A stretch of DNA of 64,000 bases from Saccharomonospora sp. NB11 (GCF_015910535.1 NZ_JACBJG010000006.1:1-64000); one strand, 5' to 3'; positions 15,100 to 24,163 are shown, counted from the first letter of the stretch. Made by a program: numbers and translations. The notes: generated from the letters alone by a model not told the origin.

Positions 15100-15965
15100 C
15101 CGACTCGACCGGGACGCGCAGTGGTGCGGGCAGCAGGCTGCGCGCGGAGAACCTCACCCTCGCCTACGACGACGCCGTGGTGGCGAGGAACCTGGGCATC
15201 TCGGTGCCCGACGGGTCCTTCACGGTGATCGTCGGGCCGAACGCGTGCGGGAAGTCGACGCTGCTCAAGGCGCTGGCGCGCATGCTCAAGCCCGACGTCG
15301 GTGTGGTGCACCTCGACGGGAAGGCGATCAGCGACTACCGCTCGCGCGAGGTGGCACGACGGCTCGGTCTGCTGCCGCAGAGTTCGATCGCGCCCAGCGG
15401 CATCACGGTCGGCGACCTCGTGGCGCGGGGGCGCTACCCGCATCAGCGGTTGCTGCGGCAGTGGTCGTCGCAGGACGAGGCCGTGGTGCTGGAGTCGATG
15501 CGGCGCACCGGGGTCGCCGAGCTGGCCGACCGCCTCGTCGACGAGCTGTCGGGCGGGCAGCGGCAGCGGGTGTGGCTGGCGATGGTGCTCGCGCAGCAGA
15601 CGCCGATCCTGCTGCTCGACGAACCGACGACGTTCCTCGACATCGCCCACCAGATCGAGGTCCTCGACCTCTGTGCCGACCTCAACGCCGACGGCCACAC
15701 CCTGGTGGCCGTGCTGCACGACCTCAACCAGGCCTGCCGCTACGCCACGAACCTCGTGGTGCTCGCCCCTGGTGGCCGGATCGCCGCGCAGGGCGACCCG
15801 AGCGAGATCGTCACCGCCGAGCTGATCGCCGACGTCTTCGGACTGCCGTGTCGGGTCATCGACGATCCGGAGACGGGCACACCGCTGATCGTGCCCGCTT
15901 CCCGGAGTCGGCGGAGGTCAGAAGACGACGGTCCGGTTGCCGTGCACGAGCACGCGGCTCTCTAG
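15096..15965 (+). CDS. Siderophore ABC transporter ATP-binding protein (FecE/FepC-like)
   Basis: A 289-residue ATPase with Walker A GPNACGKST near residue 46, Q-loop LPQSSIAP, signature LSGGQRQRVWLAMVLAQQ near 150, Walker B ILLLDEPTTFLD and switch His in AVLHDLNQA. It powers the two FecCD permeases. GTG 15096 overlaps the previous stop (GTGA). The last 48 bp, encoding about 15 residues beyond the conserved domain, overlap the 3' end of purU on the opposite strand, so the tail (EDDGPVAVHEHAAL) is a by-product of antisense sequence. Confidence 0.93.
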   Translation: MTDSTGTRSGAGSRLRAENLTLAYDDAVVARNLGISVPDGSFTVIVGPNACGKSTLLKALARMLKPDVGVVHLDGKAISDYRSREVARRLGLLPQSSIAPSGITVGDLVARGRYPHQRLLRQWSSQDEAVVLESMRRTGVAELADRLVDELSGGQRQRVWLAMVLAQQTPILLLDEPTTFLDIAHQIEVLDLCADLNADGHTLVAVLHDLNQACRYATNLVVLAPGGRIAAQGDPSEIVTAELIADVFGLPCRVIDDPETGTPLIVPASRSRRRSEDDGPVAVHEHAAL

Positions 15966-16781
15966 GTGCCAGCGAAGGCCGCGCGCGAGCGTGACCTTCT
16001 CGATGTCGCGGCCCTTGCGCACCATGTCGGCCACGGTGTCGCGGTGGTCGACCCGGATGACGTCCTGCTCGATGATCGGCCCCGCGTCGAGGTCCGCCGT
16101 CACGTAGTGGCAGGTCGCCCCCACGAGCTTGACGCCTCGCGCGTACGCCTGGTGGTACGGCCGGGCGCCGATGAACGACGGCAGGAAGCTGTGGTGGATG
16201 TTGATCGCCCTGCCGCTCCACGCCTCGCACAGCTCGGGCGGCAGGATGCGCATGAAGCGCGCGAGGACGATCGCGTGCGGGTCGTGTTCGTCGACGAGCT
16301 TCGCGATCTCCGCGAACGACGCGGCGTTGTCGCCCTCGAACGGCACGTGGTGGAACGGGATGCCGTGTGCCCGGGTGATGTCGGCGAGGTTCTCGTGGTT
16401 GCCGATGACGGCGCGCACGTCGGCGTCGAGTTCCCCGGAGGCGACCCGACCCAGCAGGTCGTACAGGCAGTGCCCGTCCTTGGACACCAAGATCACCACG
16501 CGACGGCGTTCACCGGTGTCGTCGACACGCCAGTCGGTCTCCGACCCGAGTGAGCGGGCCACCCCGGCGAACCGGGCCCGCAGCTCGTGGACGTCGAAGG
16601 GCACCGAGTCGGCCCGCACCGCCTGCCGGGTGAAGAACCAGCCCGTGTCCGGGTCGGTGTGGTAGGCGGCCTCGACGATCCACCCGCCGATCTCGGCGAG
16701 GAAGGACGAGATCCGGGAGACGATCCCCCTGCGGTCCGGGCAACCGAAGGTGATGACGTACTGGCGATCCTGCACGGACAC
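15918..16781 (-). CDS. purU: Formyltetrahydrofolate deformylase
   Basis: A 287-residue PurU: an N-terminal ACT domain (YVITFGCPDRRGIVSRISSF, residues 7-90) followed by a formyltransferase-fold hydrolase with INIHHSFLPSFIGARPYHQA near residue 192 and the catalytic Asp in VTADLDAGPIIEQD near 230. It hydrolyses 10-formyl-THF to THF and formate, balancing one-carbon and glycine/methionine pools. It may matter to the neighbouring siderophore formyltransferase because both use 10-formyl-THF, though adjacency may be chance. It converges on the ABC ATPase gene with 48 bp of overlap. Confidence 0.95.
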   Translation of the reverse strand: MSVQDRQYVITFGCPDRRGIVSRISSFLAEIGGWIVEAAYHTDPDTGWFFTRQAVRADSVPFDVHELRARFAGVARSLGSETDWRVDDTGERRRVVILVSKDGHCLYDLLGRVASGELDADVRAVIGNHENLADITRAHGIPFHHVPFEGDNAASFAEIAKLVDEHDPHAIVLARFMRILPPELCEAWSGRAINIHHSFLPSFIGARPYHQAYARGVKLVGATCHYVTADLDAGPIIEQDVIRVDHRDTVADMVRKGRDIEKVTLARGLRWHLESRVLVHGNRTVVF

Positions 16782-16844
16782 GGATTATCCGCTGGTCGTG
16801 CCGGGGTGCGTACGGTGGGCGGCCCGATGGTGACGTCGGAGACG

Positions 16845-17648
16845 TCACCGGGTGCCGTTGGGGCGCACCGTGTCCCACGGCACGGTGAGTTCACCGAGCC
16901 GCCAGCGGCGGGGCCTGCCGAGCACGGGCCAGCCCTGGGCAGCGAGCGCGCGCACGGCCTCGGTCCAGCGGGCGCGGGGGCCGAACGCGCCGTAGGGGGC
17001 GGCGGCGGCCCAACAGGCGTCGAGGCTCGACAGCAGGTCGTGGATCGGCTCACCCGTCACGTTGTGGTGGATGAGGGCCTTGGGAAGGCGTTCGGCCAGC
17101 GTCGAGGGCCGGTCGAGGCTCGCGGTGCGGCAGGACAGTGTGAGAGTGCGCGGTCCGTCGTGGGTCACGGTCACCCACGTGCACAGGCGGCCGATCTCGT
17201 CGCATGTGCCTTCCACGAGCACCCCGCCGGGTGCGATACCCGCGAGCATCGCGTCCCAGGACGGGGCCACGTCGGACTCCGCGTACTGCCGGAGCACGTT
17301 GAAGGCGCGGACGACCACGGGCCGGGTCCCCGCGAGTTCGAAGCCTCCCCGCCGGAAGTCGAGCCGGGGCGGGTCGGCGACGAGTTCGCCTGCGGCCACG
17401 CGGTCGGGGTCCAGTTCGAGGCCCAGCACCCGGACGTCGGCGCGCACGGCCGTCAGGCGTTGGGCGAGTTCCACGGTGGTGACGGGCGAGGCGCCGTAGC
17501 CGAGGTCGACCACCAGTGGGTCGGCCGCGTGGAGCAGGGCGTCGCGCACGAGCGGGTCCCACGTCAGCCAGCGGTCGATCCGGCGGAGCCGGTTGGGGTT
17601 GGTGGTGCCTCGGGTCGGCGTGCCGACCGGCTTCAGCGCGCGAGCCAT
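16845..17648 (-). CDS. Putative class I SAM-dependent methyltransferase
   Basis: A 267-residue protein conserved in appearance but of unclear function. Residues 42-52 read PLVVDLGYGASP, a motif I shape with Gly-Tyr-Gly in place of GxGxG, followed by VRVLGLELDPDRV (motif II acidic residue) and later GGVLVEGTCDEIGRLCTWV. These support a Rossmann methyltransferase; the substrate is unknown. Its start at 17648 lies inside the last 16 bp of the DUF2505 gene, so the two are translated from one message. The weak motif I means binding of SAM is not certain. Confidence 0.65.
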   Translation of the reverse strand: MARALKPVGTPTRGTTNPNRLRRIDRWLTWDPLVRDALLHAADPLVVDLGYGASPVTTVELAQRLTAVRADVRVLGLELDPDRVAAGELVADPPRLDFRRGGFELAGTRPVVVRAFNVLRQYAESDVAPSWDAMLAGIAPGGVLVEGTCDEIGRLCTWVTVTHDGPRTLTLSCRTASLDRPSTLAERLPKALIHHNVTGEPIHDLLSSLDACWAAAAPYGAFGPRARWTEAVRALAAQGWPVLGRPRRWRLGELTVPWDTVRPNGTR

Positions 17649-18127
17649 CGCTCCGTCGCGCGCGCCTCGCTCTCCAACAACTGCGTCACCTGGTCGACGA
17701 CGAACTTCTCGATCTTGCCGCCGACGAGGGGCACGCGCACGGACACCTCGCCGCGCGTGGTCTGGACGGCACCGCTGCCGCTGGGCACCAGTTCGACGTC
17801 GGCGGTGATCCGGCCCGGTACGTCGGACACCTCGACGGTGACGGTTCCGGTCGCGCGATCGCCCTCGCGGGTCCAGACGTGCCTGCGCCGCACGCTCAGG
17901 TCGCCCGAGCGCAGGGAACGGACGATCGAGGGCAGCTTGTCGGCCGGGATGCCCTGCACGAGCGTGTACCGGGCACCGTGTTCGGTCACCTCGTGGTCGC
18001 GGAGTTCCGACTGCTCGCCGCCGACCTGGCGCAGCCGGTCACGCAGCGCGTCCGCCTCGGTCTGGGCGGCGTAGGCGTCGGCGACGCTGTGGGAGAACGT
18101 CGCCCGGTGCTCGATACGGGTCGCCAT
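17633..18127 (-). CDS. DUF2505 family protein (Rv0481c-like)
   Basis: A 164-residue protein beginning MATRIEHRATFSHSVADAYA, with the SRPBCC-like beta-rich body and C-terminal KIEKFVVDQVTQLLESEARATERWL helix (quoted in part) typical of DUF2505. Its position opposite murB matches Rv0481c beside Rv0482. Fold resembles START-like ligand-binding proteins; no ligand is known. ATG 18127 is preferred over an open upstream extension that would run antisense into murB. It is divergent from murB across about 25 bp. Confidence 0.82.
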   Translation of the reverse strand: MATRIEHRATFSHSVADAYAAQTEADALRDRLRQVGGEQSELRDHEVTEHGARYTLVQGIPADKLPSIVRSLRSGDLSVRRRHVWTREGDRATGTVTVEVSDVPGRITADVELVPSGSGAVQTTRGEVSVRVPLVGGKIEKFVVDQVTQLLESEARATERWLAR

Positions 18128-18152
18128 GGCGGGGACAGTACCGTCTGAGGGC

Positions 18153-19208
18153 GTGAGCAGTGTCGAAGCGGTCGGCCGGAACAACCTGTCCGAGTACACC
18201 ACCCTGCGGCTCGGTGGGCCCGCGCGGCGGGTGGTCGTGGCCGAGACCACCGACGAACTCGTGGCCCAGGTGCGCAAGCTCGACGAGGAGGGCGAGCCGG
18301 TGCTGCTGGTGGGCGGCGGCTCGAACCTCGTCGTGGGTGACGCCGGGTTCGACGGCACCGTCGTGCGCATCGCCACCACCGGGTGGAGCGACGACTTCCG
18401 CACGGTCGCGGCGGGTCAGGACTGGGACGCCTACGTGGCGGCGACGGTCGCGGCCGGCCTCGGCGGCTTGGAGTGTCTGTCCGGCATCCCCGGCTGCGCG
18501 GGGGCCACGCCGATCCAGAACGTCGGCGCGTACGGGTGCGAGACCAGCCAGGTGCTGGAATCCGTCGAGGTGTACGACCGGCGGGCCGGGGAGGTCCGCA
18601 CCCTGACCGCCGACGACCTCGGGTTCGCCTACCGCACCAGCGTGCTCAAGGGCACCGACTCGGGCGTGGTGCTGTCGGTGCGGTTCCGGCTGTCGGACGA
18701 CGGGCTGTCCGCGCCCGTGCGGTATGCCGAGCTCGCGCGCACGCTGGGCGTGGAGATCGGGGACCGGGTGCCCGCAGGGCAGGCACGGGAGGCGGTGTTG
18801 TCGCTGCGGCGTGGCAAGGGCATGGTGCTCGACCCGGACGACCGTGACACGTGGAGCGCGGGCTCGTTCTTCACCAACCCGATCGTCGCCGACGCCGACG
18901 TGGCGGCCGTGCTCGACCGCATCGCCGACGTGGTGGGCCCGGAGGTCGCCGTCCCGCGGTACCCGGCCGACGGCGGGGTCAAGCTGTCGGCCGCGTGGCT
19001 CATCGAGCGTGCCGGATTCGCCAAGGGCCATACCGGACCGGGCGGTCGGGTGTCGCTGTCGACGAAGCACACCCTCGCGCTCACCAACAGGGGCGATGCC
19101 ACGACCGACGACCTGCTCGCCCTGGCCCGCGAGGTCCGCGACGGCGTGCGGGAACGGTTCGGCGTCGAGCTGCGGCCCGAGCCCCTGCTGGTGAACTGCG
19201 CGCTGTGA
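18153..19208 (+). CDS. murB: UDP-N-acetylenolpyruvoylglucosamine reductase
   Basis: A 351-residue type I MurB. FAD-binding elements LVGGGSNLVVGDAGF near residue 55 and GIPGCAGATPIQNVGAYG near 115 are intact; the catalytic Ser appears in WSAGSFFTNP near 235 and the final Glu in RFGVELRPEP. It reduces UDP-GlcNAc-enolpyruvate to UDP-MurNAc with NADPH, the second committed step of peptidoglycan precursor synthesis in the cytoplasm. GTG 18153 is chosen, with TACCGT 8 nt upstream; ATG 18126 is an in-frame alternative that would overlap the divergent DUF2505 start. Confidence 0.95.
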   Translation: MSSVEAVGRNNLSEYTTLRLGGPARRVVVAETTDELVAQVRKLDEEGEPVLLVGGGSNLVVGDAGFDGTVVRIATTGWSDDFRTVAAGQDWDAYVAATVAAGLGGLECLSGIPGCAGATPIQNVGAYGCETSQVLESVEVYDRRAGEVRTLTADDLGFAYRTSVLKGTDSGVVLSVRFRLSDDGLSAPVRYAELARTLGVEIGDRVPAGQAREAVLSLRRGKGMVLDPDDRDTWSAGSFFTNPIVADADVAAVLDRIADVVGPEVAVPRYPADGGVKLSAAWLIERAGFAKGHTGPGGRVSLSTKHTLALTNRGDATTDDLLALAREVRDGVRERFGVELRPEPLLVNCAL

Positions 19209-19217
19209 GGTCCGCGC

Positions 19218-19949
19218 TCACTCCCGGTGGACGCGGCTGCCGTTGTACTGCGCCCTCGGCTTGAGCACGATCTGGTCGAGGTTCACGTGCGAAGGGCGGG
19301 TCGCGGCGAACGCGATGACCTCGGCGACGTCCTCGGCCGTCAGCGGGGTCAGGCCCTCGTAGACCTTGTCGGCCCGCTCGCGGTCGCCGTCGAAGCGGAC
19401 GAGGGAGAACTCCGTCTCCACCATTCCCGGAACGATCTCGGTGACCCGCAACGGGTCGCCGAGGTGCTCCGACCGCAGGGTCCGGTGCAGCGCCGACTGG
19501 GCGTGCTTGGCGGAGGTGTATCCCGCCCCGCCGTCGTACACCTCGTGGCCCGCGATCGAGGTCACGGTGATGACGTGGCCGTCACCGGAGGCCAAAAGCG
19601 CGGGCAGCAGCGCCTTCGTCACCCGCATGGTGCCGAGGACGTTGGTCTCCCACATCCAGCGCCAGTGCTCCTCGTCGGCGTCCTCCACGCGTTCGAGGCC
19701 CTTCGCCCCGCCCGCGTTGTTGACCAGCACGTGGCACTGCTTCACCTGGTCCGCGAACGCGGCCACGGAGTCGGCGTCGGTGACGTCGAGCGGCAGTGCG
19801 GTGCCCGACAGCTCCTCGGCGAGCGGGCGCAACCGGTCGAGTCGGCGGGCACCGAGCACGACGTGGAAACCGGCTGCGGCGAGGGCACGTGCGGTGGCCT
19901 CGCCGATTCCGGCGCTGGCTCCTGTGATGACTGCCGTTCGCATGTTCAT
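19218..19949 (-). CDS. Short-chain dehydrogenase/reductase (YdfG-like, Rv0484c-like)
   Basis: A 243-residue classical SDR: TGASAGIGEATARALA near residue 8 for cofactor, NNAGG near 77, catalytic Ser in TVTSIAGHEVYDGGAGYTSAKHA with Tyr-x-x-x-Lys at about 149-153. A basic residue in LGARRLDRL after beta-2 favours NADP(H). Members close to YdfG oxidise 3-hydroxy acids such as serine and L-allo-threonine. It ends 9 bp from the murB stop, converging with it, in the same arrangement as Rv0484c in mycobacteria. Confidence 0.88.
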   Translation of the reverse strand: MNMRTAVITGASAGIGEATARALAAAGFHVVLGARRLDRLRPLAEELSGTALPLDVTDADSVAAFADQVKQCHVLVNNAGGAKGLERVEDADEEHWRWMWETNVLGTMRVTKALLPALLASGDGHVITVTSIAGHEVYDGGAGYTSAKHAQSALHRTLRSEHLGDPLRVTEIVPGMVETEFSLVRFDGDRERADKVYEGLTPLTAEDVAEVIAFAATRPSHVNLDQIVLKPRAQYNGSRVHRE

Positions 19950-20025
19950 GACAGCTGATGCTGCCAGGTAATGTGACTGTGCTCGGCCAGGGTGTGGGCG
20001 ACTGCGAAGGGATCTGACGGAACGG

Positions 20026-20877
20026 ATGAGGTCGGAAGTCGTCGGTGCGTCAGGGGTCCGGATCGGAGTTCGGGTCGGAGGCGATCGGCGTGGCCCCGCC
20101 GTCGTCCTCGTCCACGGTTGGGCTCAGTCGTCGCGCGTGTGGGACGCGCAGTTCGCCGACCCGGAGCTGGCGCATTTCCGGCTGCTCGCTCCGGACCTGC
20201 GAGGGCACGGCAGCTCCGAGGCGCCCCAGGACGGCTACGACGACCCGGCCGTGTGGGCGGACGACCTCGCGGCGGTGCTCGACCTCGCCGGCGGTGACGC
20301 GGTCGTGGTCGGCTGGTCCTACGGCGGCCTCGTCATCACGGACTACCTGCGCGTGCACGGCACGCGCGGGCTGGCGGGTCTGGTCTTCGTCGGCGCCATC
20401 ACCGAGATCGGCAGGAACCGCCCCGGTGGGCGGGTCGGTCCGGCCATGGCGGGTGCGCTGCCCGCCGCGTTGTCGGACGACCTCGACGTCGCGCTGCCCG
20501 CGCTCAGGGCGTTGGGTGAGGGCATGGCCGCGCGAGACGTTCCCGGGGAGGTCTCACAGGCGCTGCTCGGCACGAGCCTCGCCGTGCCGCCGCGGGTCCG
20601 CTCGGCGTTGTTCCGGCGCGACGTCGGCAGCGAGGACGTGCTCTCCGCGATCGACGTCCCGACGCTGGTGGTGCACGGCACCGAGGACGCGGTCGTGAAC
20701 GTCACCGCGGGCGAGTACACGGCCGGGAAGATTGCGGGGGCGTCGACGCGTTGGTGGTCGGGTGTGGGCCATCTTCCGTTCGTCGAGTCCGCGCGCGAGT
20801 TCGACACCACACTGCGGGGGTTCGCCGAACGGGCCTTCTCCGACATGAAGGCACCCTCGGTCGAACAGGAAAGGTGA
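20026..20877 (+). CDS. Alpha/beta hydrolase upstream of mshA
   Basis: A 283-residue alpha/beta-hydrolase with [15 protein letters not shown] (oxyanion hole) near residue 25, [15 protein letters not shown], nucleophile elbow [14 protein letters not shown] (Ser near 96), acid in [10 protein letters not shown] near 220 and His in [12 protein letters not shown] near 250. The closest general match is to haloperoxidase/epoxide-hydrolase type hydrolases, whose native substrates are rarely known. It is only 4 bp before the mshA GTG, so the two are probably co-transcribed. Confidence 0.88.
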   Translation: MRSEVVGASGVRIGVRVGGDRRGPAVVLVHGWAQSSRVWDAQFADPELAHFRLLAPDLRGHGSSEAPQDGYDDPAVWADDLAAVLDLAGGDAVVVGWSYGGLVITDYLRVHGTRGLAGLVFVGAITEIGRNRPGGRVGPAMAGALPAALSDDLDVALPALRALGEGMAARDVPGEVSQALLGTSLAVPPRVRSALFRRDVGSEDVLSAIDVPTLVVHGTEDAVVNVTAGEYTAGKIAGASTRWWSGVGHLPFVESAREFDTTLRGFAERAFSDMKAPSVEQER

Positions 20878-20881
20878 ATCG

Positions 20882-22177
20882 GTGACGATCTCCCGGCACC
20901 GGGCGGCCTCGCGGCCGCGCCGGATCGCGGTGCTGTCCGTGCACACGTCGCCGCTGGAGCAACCCGGCACGAAGGACGCGGGCGGCATGAACGTCTACAT
21001 CTCCCAGACTGCGGTGGAGATGGCGCGCCGTGGCACGAGTGTCGAGGTGTTCACGCGCGCGACGTCGTCCGACCAGCCTCCGGTGGTGGAGCTCGCGCCC
21101 GGTGTGCTCGTGCGGCACATCCCGGCCGGGCCGTTCGAGCCGCTGTCACGCGGCGAGTTGCCGTCGCAGCTCTGCGCGTTCACCTCGGGGGTGTTGCGCA
21201 CCGAGGCGTTCCAGGAACCCGGCTACTACGATTTGATCCACTCGCACTACTGGCTGTCGGGCCAGGTCGGCTGGCTGGCCCGTGACCGCTGGGGCGTTCC
21301 CCTCGTCCACACGGCACACACGCTGGCGAAGGTGAAGAACGCGGCGCTGGCACATGGCGACACTCCCGAGCCGCGCACGCGCGTCATCGGTGAGGAGCAG
21401 GTGGTGGCCGAGGCCGACCGGCTCGTGGTGAACACCGAGGTCGAGGCCGAGCAGCTCGTGCGCCTCTACGACGCCGACCCGGACGCGGTGCGCACCGTCT
21501 CGCCGGGCGTCGACCTCGACCGGTTCCGGCCGGGCAGCACGCGGGCGGCACGAGCGGCGCTGGGGCTGGCCGAGGACGCGGTCGTGCTGGCGTTCGCGGG
21601 CCGCATCCAGCCGTTGAAGGCGCCCGACGTGTTGGTGAAGGCCGCGGCGGCGCTGGTGCGTCGACACCCCGACCTGCGGCGTCGGCTGGTCGTGCTCGTC
21701 GCGGGCGGGGCGTCCGGGACCGGCGTGGGACAGCCCGCGGCGCTGCGGCGGCTCGCGGCCGAGTTGGGGATCGCCGACCTCGTGCGCTTCCTCCCGCCGC
21801 AGGGCGGGCAGGACCTCGTCAACGTCTACCGCGCGGCGGACGTCGTCGCGGTGCCGAGCCACAACGAGTCGTTCGGACTCGTGGCGCTGGAGGCCCAGGC
21901 GTGCGGGACACCGGTGGTGGCCGCGCGGGTGGGCGGCCTGCCCGTGGCCGTGGAGGACGGGCACTCCGGCCTGCTGGTGCCCTCGCACGAGCCCGACGAC
22001 TGGGCCGACGCGCTCGCCCGCGTGGCGTTGCGTCCGGACACACGGGCGACGCTGGCGCGCGGTGCTGCTCGGCATGCGGCACGGTTCTCGTGGCAGCGCA
22101 CCACGGAGGCGCTGCTGGACACGTACGCGGAAGCCACGGCGGCGTTCCGCAACGCAGCATTGGAGGTGGCGGTGTGA
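20882..22177 (+). CDS. mshA: D-inositol-3-phosphate glycosyltransferase
   Basis: A 431-residue GT4 glycosyltransferase. The N-terminal [19 protein letters not shown] is diagnostic of MshA, and the C-terminal donor site has [14 protein letters not shown] and the E-x7-E motif [18 protein letters not shown]. It transfers GlcNAc from UDP-GlcNAc to inositol-3-phosphate, the first step of mycothiol synthesis, which supports an actinobacterial origin. GTG 20882 follows GAAAGGTGAATCG. The stop overlaps the GTG of the next gene (GTGTGA). Confidence 0.96.
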   Translation: MTISRHRAASRPRRIAVLSVHTSPLEQPGTKDAGGMNVYISQTAVEMARRGTSVEVFTRATSSDQPPVVELAPGVLVRHIPAGPFEPLSRGELPSQLCAFTSGVLRTEAFQEPGYYDLIHSHYWLSGQVGWLARDRWGVPLVHTAHTLAKVKNAALAHGDTPEPRTRVIGEEQVVAEADRLVVNTEVEAEQLVRLYDADPDAVRTVSPGVDLDRFRPGSTRAARAALGLAEDAVVLAFAGRIQPLKAPDVLVKAAAALVRRHPDLRRRLVVLVAGGASGTGVGQPAALRRLAAELGIADLVRFLPPQGGQDLVNVYRAADVVAVPSHNESFGLVALEAQACGTPVVAARVGGLPVAVEDGHSGLLVPSHEPDDWADALARVALRPDTRATLARGAARHAARFSWQRTTEALLDTYAEATAAFRNAALEVAV

Positions 22178-22713
22178 GCACCGAGCCCGAGCACGGTCGT
22201 CGGGTGGACGAGCTGATCTCCGCGACGCTGGACGCGGCAGGTCTGGACTACAACCGCCGCCGCGCGGGTGTGTACTTCGTCACCCTGCCCGGGACCAAGA
22301 AGCTCCAGACCAACTGCTGGCTCATCGCGCGGGAGCACTCACTGGCCGTCGAGGCGTTCGTGTGTCGACGGCCCGACGAGGCGCACGAGGAGTTCTACCG
22401 GTTCCTGTTGCGGCGCAACGCGAAGCTCTACGGCGTGCACTACACGCTCGATTCGGTGGGCGACGTCTACCTCGTGGGTCGGTTCGGTTTGGACACCGTC
22501 ACCGAGGCCGAACTGGACAAGGTGCTCGGCCAGGTGCTGGAGGCCGCCGACGGCGATTTCAACACGCTGCTGGAGATCGGGTTCGCGACGTCGATCCGGC
22601 GGGAGTGGGACTGGCGGGTCTCCCGCGGGGAGTCGCTGGCGAACCTCAAGGCGTTCGAGCACCTGGTGCGGCCGGAACAGGCACACACGCCGGGTTCGTT
22701 GACCTCCGACTGA
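22174..22713 (+). CDS. YbjN domain-containing protein (Rv0487-like)
   Basis: A 179-residue YbjN-fold protein related in shape to type III secretion chaperones; it contains [19 protein letters not shown], a central [16 protein letters not shown] segment and the closing [20 protein letters not shown]. Always next to mshA in many actinobacteria, including Rv0486-Rv0487, so a link to mycothiol metabolism or a conserved cell function is plausible but unproven. GTG 22174 overlaps the mshA stop by 4 nt, showing translational coupling. Confidence 0.87.
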   Translation: MSTEPEHGRRVDELISATLDAAGLDYNRRRAGVYFVTLPGTKKLQTNCWLIAREHSLAVEAFVCRRPDEAHEEFYRFLLRRNAKLYGVHYTLDSVGDVYLVGRFGLDTVTEAELDKVLGQVLEAADGDFNTLLEIGFATSIRREWDWRVSRGESLANLKAFEHLVRPEQAHTPGSLTSD

Positions 22714-22821
22714 CGTCGGCGTCGTCACGTCGTACGGCGGGCCGTCCCCGGAAGAGACCCCGGCGGGAACACGAGAGCCGGGCGAAACGTTGATCGACTA
22801 ACGGAGTGGTGGACACCCGCG

Positions 22822-22985
22822 GTGTCGCGGGGCGGCTCGAGGGAGGGGGGAGTCGCGAACTCGAGCCGCCCCGCTGACGTTCCCGCCGCGTGGACCCGGT
22901 GGCGAGGGGGATGCCAACGGGGCCGGCGGGTCGCAGCTCGGCAGGGGGGAGACGAGCTGCGCCTACTCCCGCGATCGGTCGGGGA
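22822..22985 (-). ncRNA. 6C RNA
   Basis: On the minus strand two stable stem-loops each present a loop with exactly six cytosines. The first is a 9-bp stem (22932-22940 with 22953-22961) closing a 12-nt loop whose C6 run is 22944-22949; the second is a perfect 15-bp stem (22827-22841 with 22860-22874) closing an 18-nt loop whose C6 run is 22845-22850. Two hairpins with six-cytosine loops define the actinobacterial 6C RNA. The second, GC-rich hairpin probably ends the transcript. The 5' end is approximate. 6C (B11 in mycobacteria) is reported to act on mRNAs through its C-rich loops; targets here are unknown. Confidence 0.88.
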
Positions 22986-23246
22986 GTGCGTGGTGACCGA
23001 CCGAGCGGGTTGTAGTCAACTTGTCAGACTCGGGTCTGTAATCACAAGACTACGCAGTACCCCAATAGGGTGAAATTCGCCCCCTTGGTTAACGCGACGC
23101 GATTTTGCTCGCGCTCTCGTGAAGTTGTTGGCAGCTTGCCCGTGGGAAGGGTGAAGATCAACAGGTCAGAACGGCACCCTGCGTAGAAACTGCAGGTCGG
23201 CGCGCGGCTTGAGAACACCCGTTCGGCGGCATGGCAGGCTGGGGAC
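22986..23246. other. Noncoding gap between 6C RNA and gpmA
   Basis: This stretch is less GC-rich than its surroundings and must hold the 6C promoter (minus strand) and upstream control sequence of gpmA. It contains an interrupted hairpin at 23020-23048 (CAGAC-TCGG-GTCTG inside CTTGT/ACAAG) and a second imperfect inverted repeat at 23062-23088 (CCAA...TTGG around GGGTG/CGCCC). No convincing gene was found. Just before gpmA, CAGGCT lies 6 nt from the ATG. Confidence 0.5.
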
Positions 23247-24005
23247 ATGGCCGAACTTGGAACCCTGGTGCTGCTGCGACACGGGCAGAGCACGTGGAAT
23301 GCGGAGAACCTCTTCACGGGCTGGGTCGACGTCCCGTTGTCCGAGCAGGGGCAGGCGGAAGCGCGGCGGGGCGGCGAACTCCTCGTCGAGGCGGGGCTGC
23401 TCCCGGACGTCGTCCACACCTCCCTGCTGCGGCGCGCGATCTCGACCGCGAACATCGCACTCGACGTCGCCGACCGTCACTGGATCGACGTGCGGCGCGA
23501 CTGGCGACTCAACGAACGCCATTACGGCGCGCTCCAGGGCAAGAACAAGAAGCAGACGCTGGAGCAGTTCGGCGAGGAACAGTTCATGTTGTGGCGGCGC
23601 TCGTACGACACCCCGCCCCCTCCGATCGAGGCCGACAGCGAGTACAGCCAGGAGGGCGACCCGCGGTACGCCGGACTGGGCGAGGCGATGCCGAAGACCG
23701 AGTGCCTCAAGGACGTGGTCGCGCGGCTGCTGCCGTACTGGGAGTCGGCGATCGTGCCCGACCTCCGTGCGGGACGCACGGTGCTCGTGGCCGCGCACGG
23801 CAACTCCCTGCGTGCGCTCGTCAAGCATCTCGACGGCATCTCCGACTCCGACATCGCCGGGCTCAACATCCCGACCGGCATCCCGCTGCGCTACGACCTG
23901 CAGGACGTCGACGGCGAGCTGAAGCCCACGAACCCCGGCGGCACCTACCTCGACCCCGAAGAGGCGAAGCGGGCCGCCGCGGCGGTCGCGAGCCAGGGCC
24001 GCTGA
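23247..24005 (+). CDS. gpmA: 2,3-bisphosphoglycerate-dependent phosphoglycerate mutase
   Basis: A 252-residue dPGM. The phosphohistidine motif is [19 protein letters not shown] near residue 8-26, the acid Glu is in [17 protein letters not shown] near 90, and the second His in [17 protein letters not shown] near 185. It interconverts 3- and 2-phosphoglycerate in glycolysis and gluconeogenesis. It precedes senX3-regX3 as in mycobacteria, but a strong hairpin after the stop argues for separate transcription. Confidence 0.96.
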   Translation: MAELGTLVLLRHGQSTWNAENLFTGWVDVPLSEQGQAEARRGGELLVEAGLLPDVVHTSLLRRAISTANIALDVADRHWIDVRRDWRLNERHYGALQGKNKKQTLEQFGEEQFMLWRRSYDTPPPPIEADSEYSQEGDPRYAGLGEAMPKTECLKDVVARLLPYWESAIVPDLRAGRTVLVAAHGNSLRALVKHLDGISDSDIAGLNIPTGIPLRYDLQDVDGELKPTNPGGTYLDPEEAKRAAAAVASQGR

Positions 24006-24021
24006 CGCTCATGCCGAGGCC

Positions 24022-24062
24022 GGTGGCCGACAAGGCGGGAACGGTCCGCCTTGTCGGCCACC
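24022..24062 (+). terminator. Strong hairpin terminator after gpmA
   Basis: GGTGGCCGACAAGGCGG (24022-24038) pairs perfectly over 17 bp with CCGCCTTGTCGGCCACC (24046-24062) around a 7-nt loop. There is no U-tract, as usual for actinobacterial terminators. Confidence 0.8.
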
Positions 24063-24163
24063 AGGTGAACGGCCGGTGACCGTCCGGCGAACTCCCGCCC
24101 CGTGGATGTCGTGACCGTCACGCCGACCCCGCGAGTACTAGGCCCTCGGGGCCTTCTCGTGCC

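Noticed and set aside
23020-23048. Interrupted hairpin considered as a riboswitch or attenuator for gpmA
   Set aside because: It is short, with a large bulge, and matches no riboswitch class I know; gpmA also seems to have a near-leaderless promoter downstream.
22822-23073. 83-codon plus-strand frame in the long intergene
   Set aside because: It overlaps the 6C hairpins, and its residues reflect the structured RNA rather than protein.
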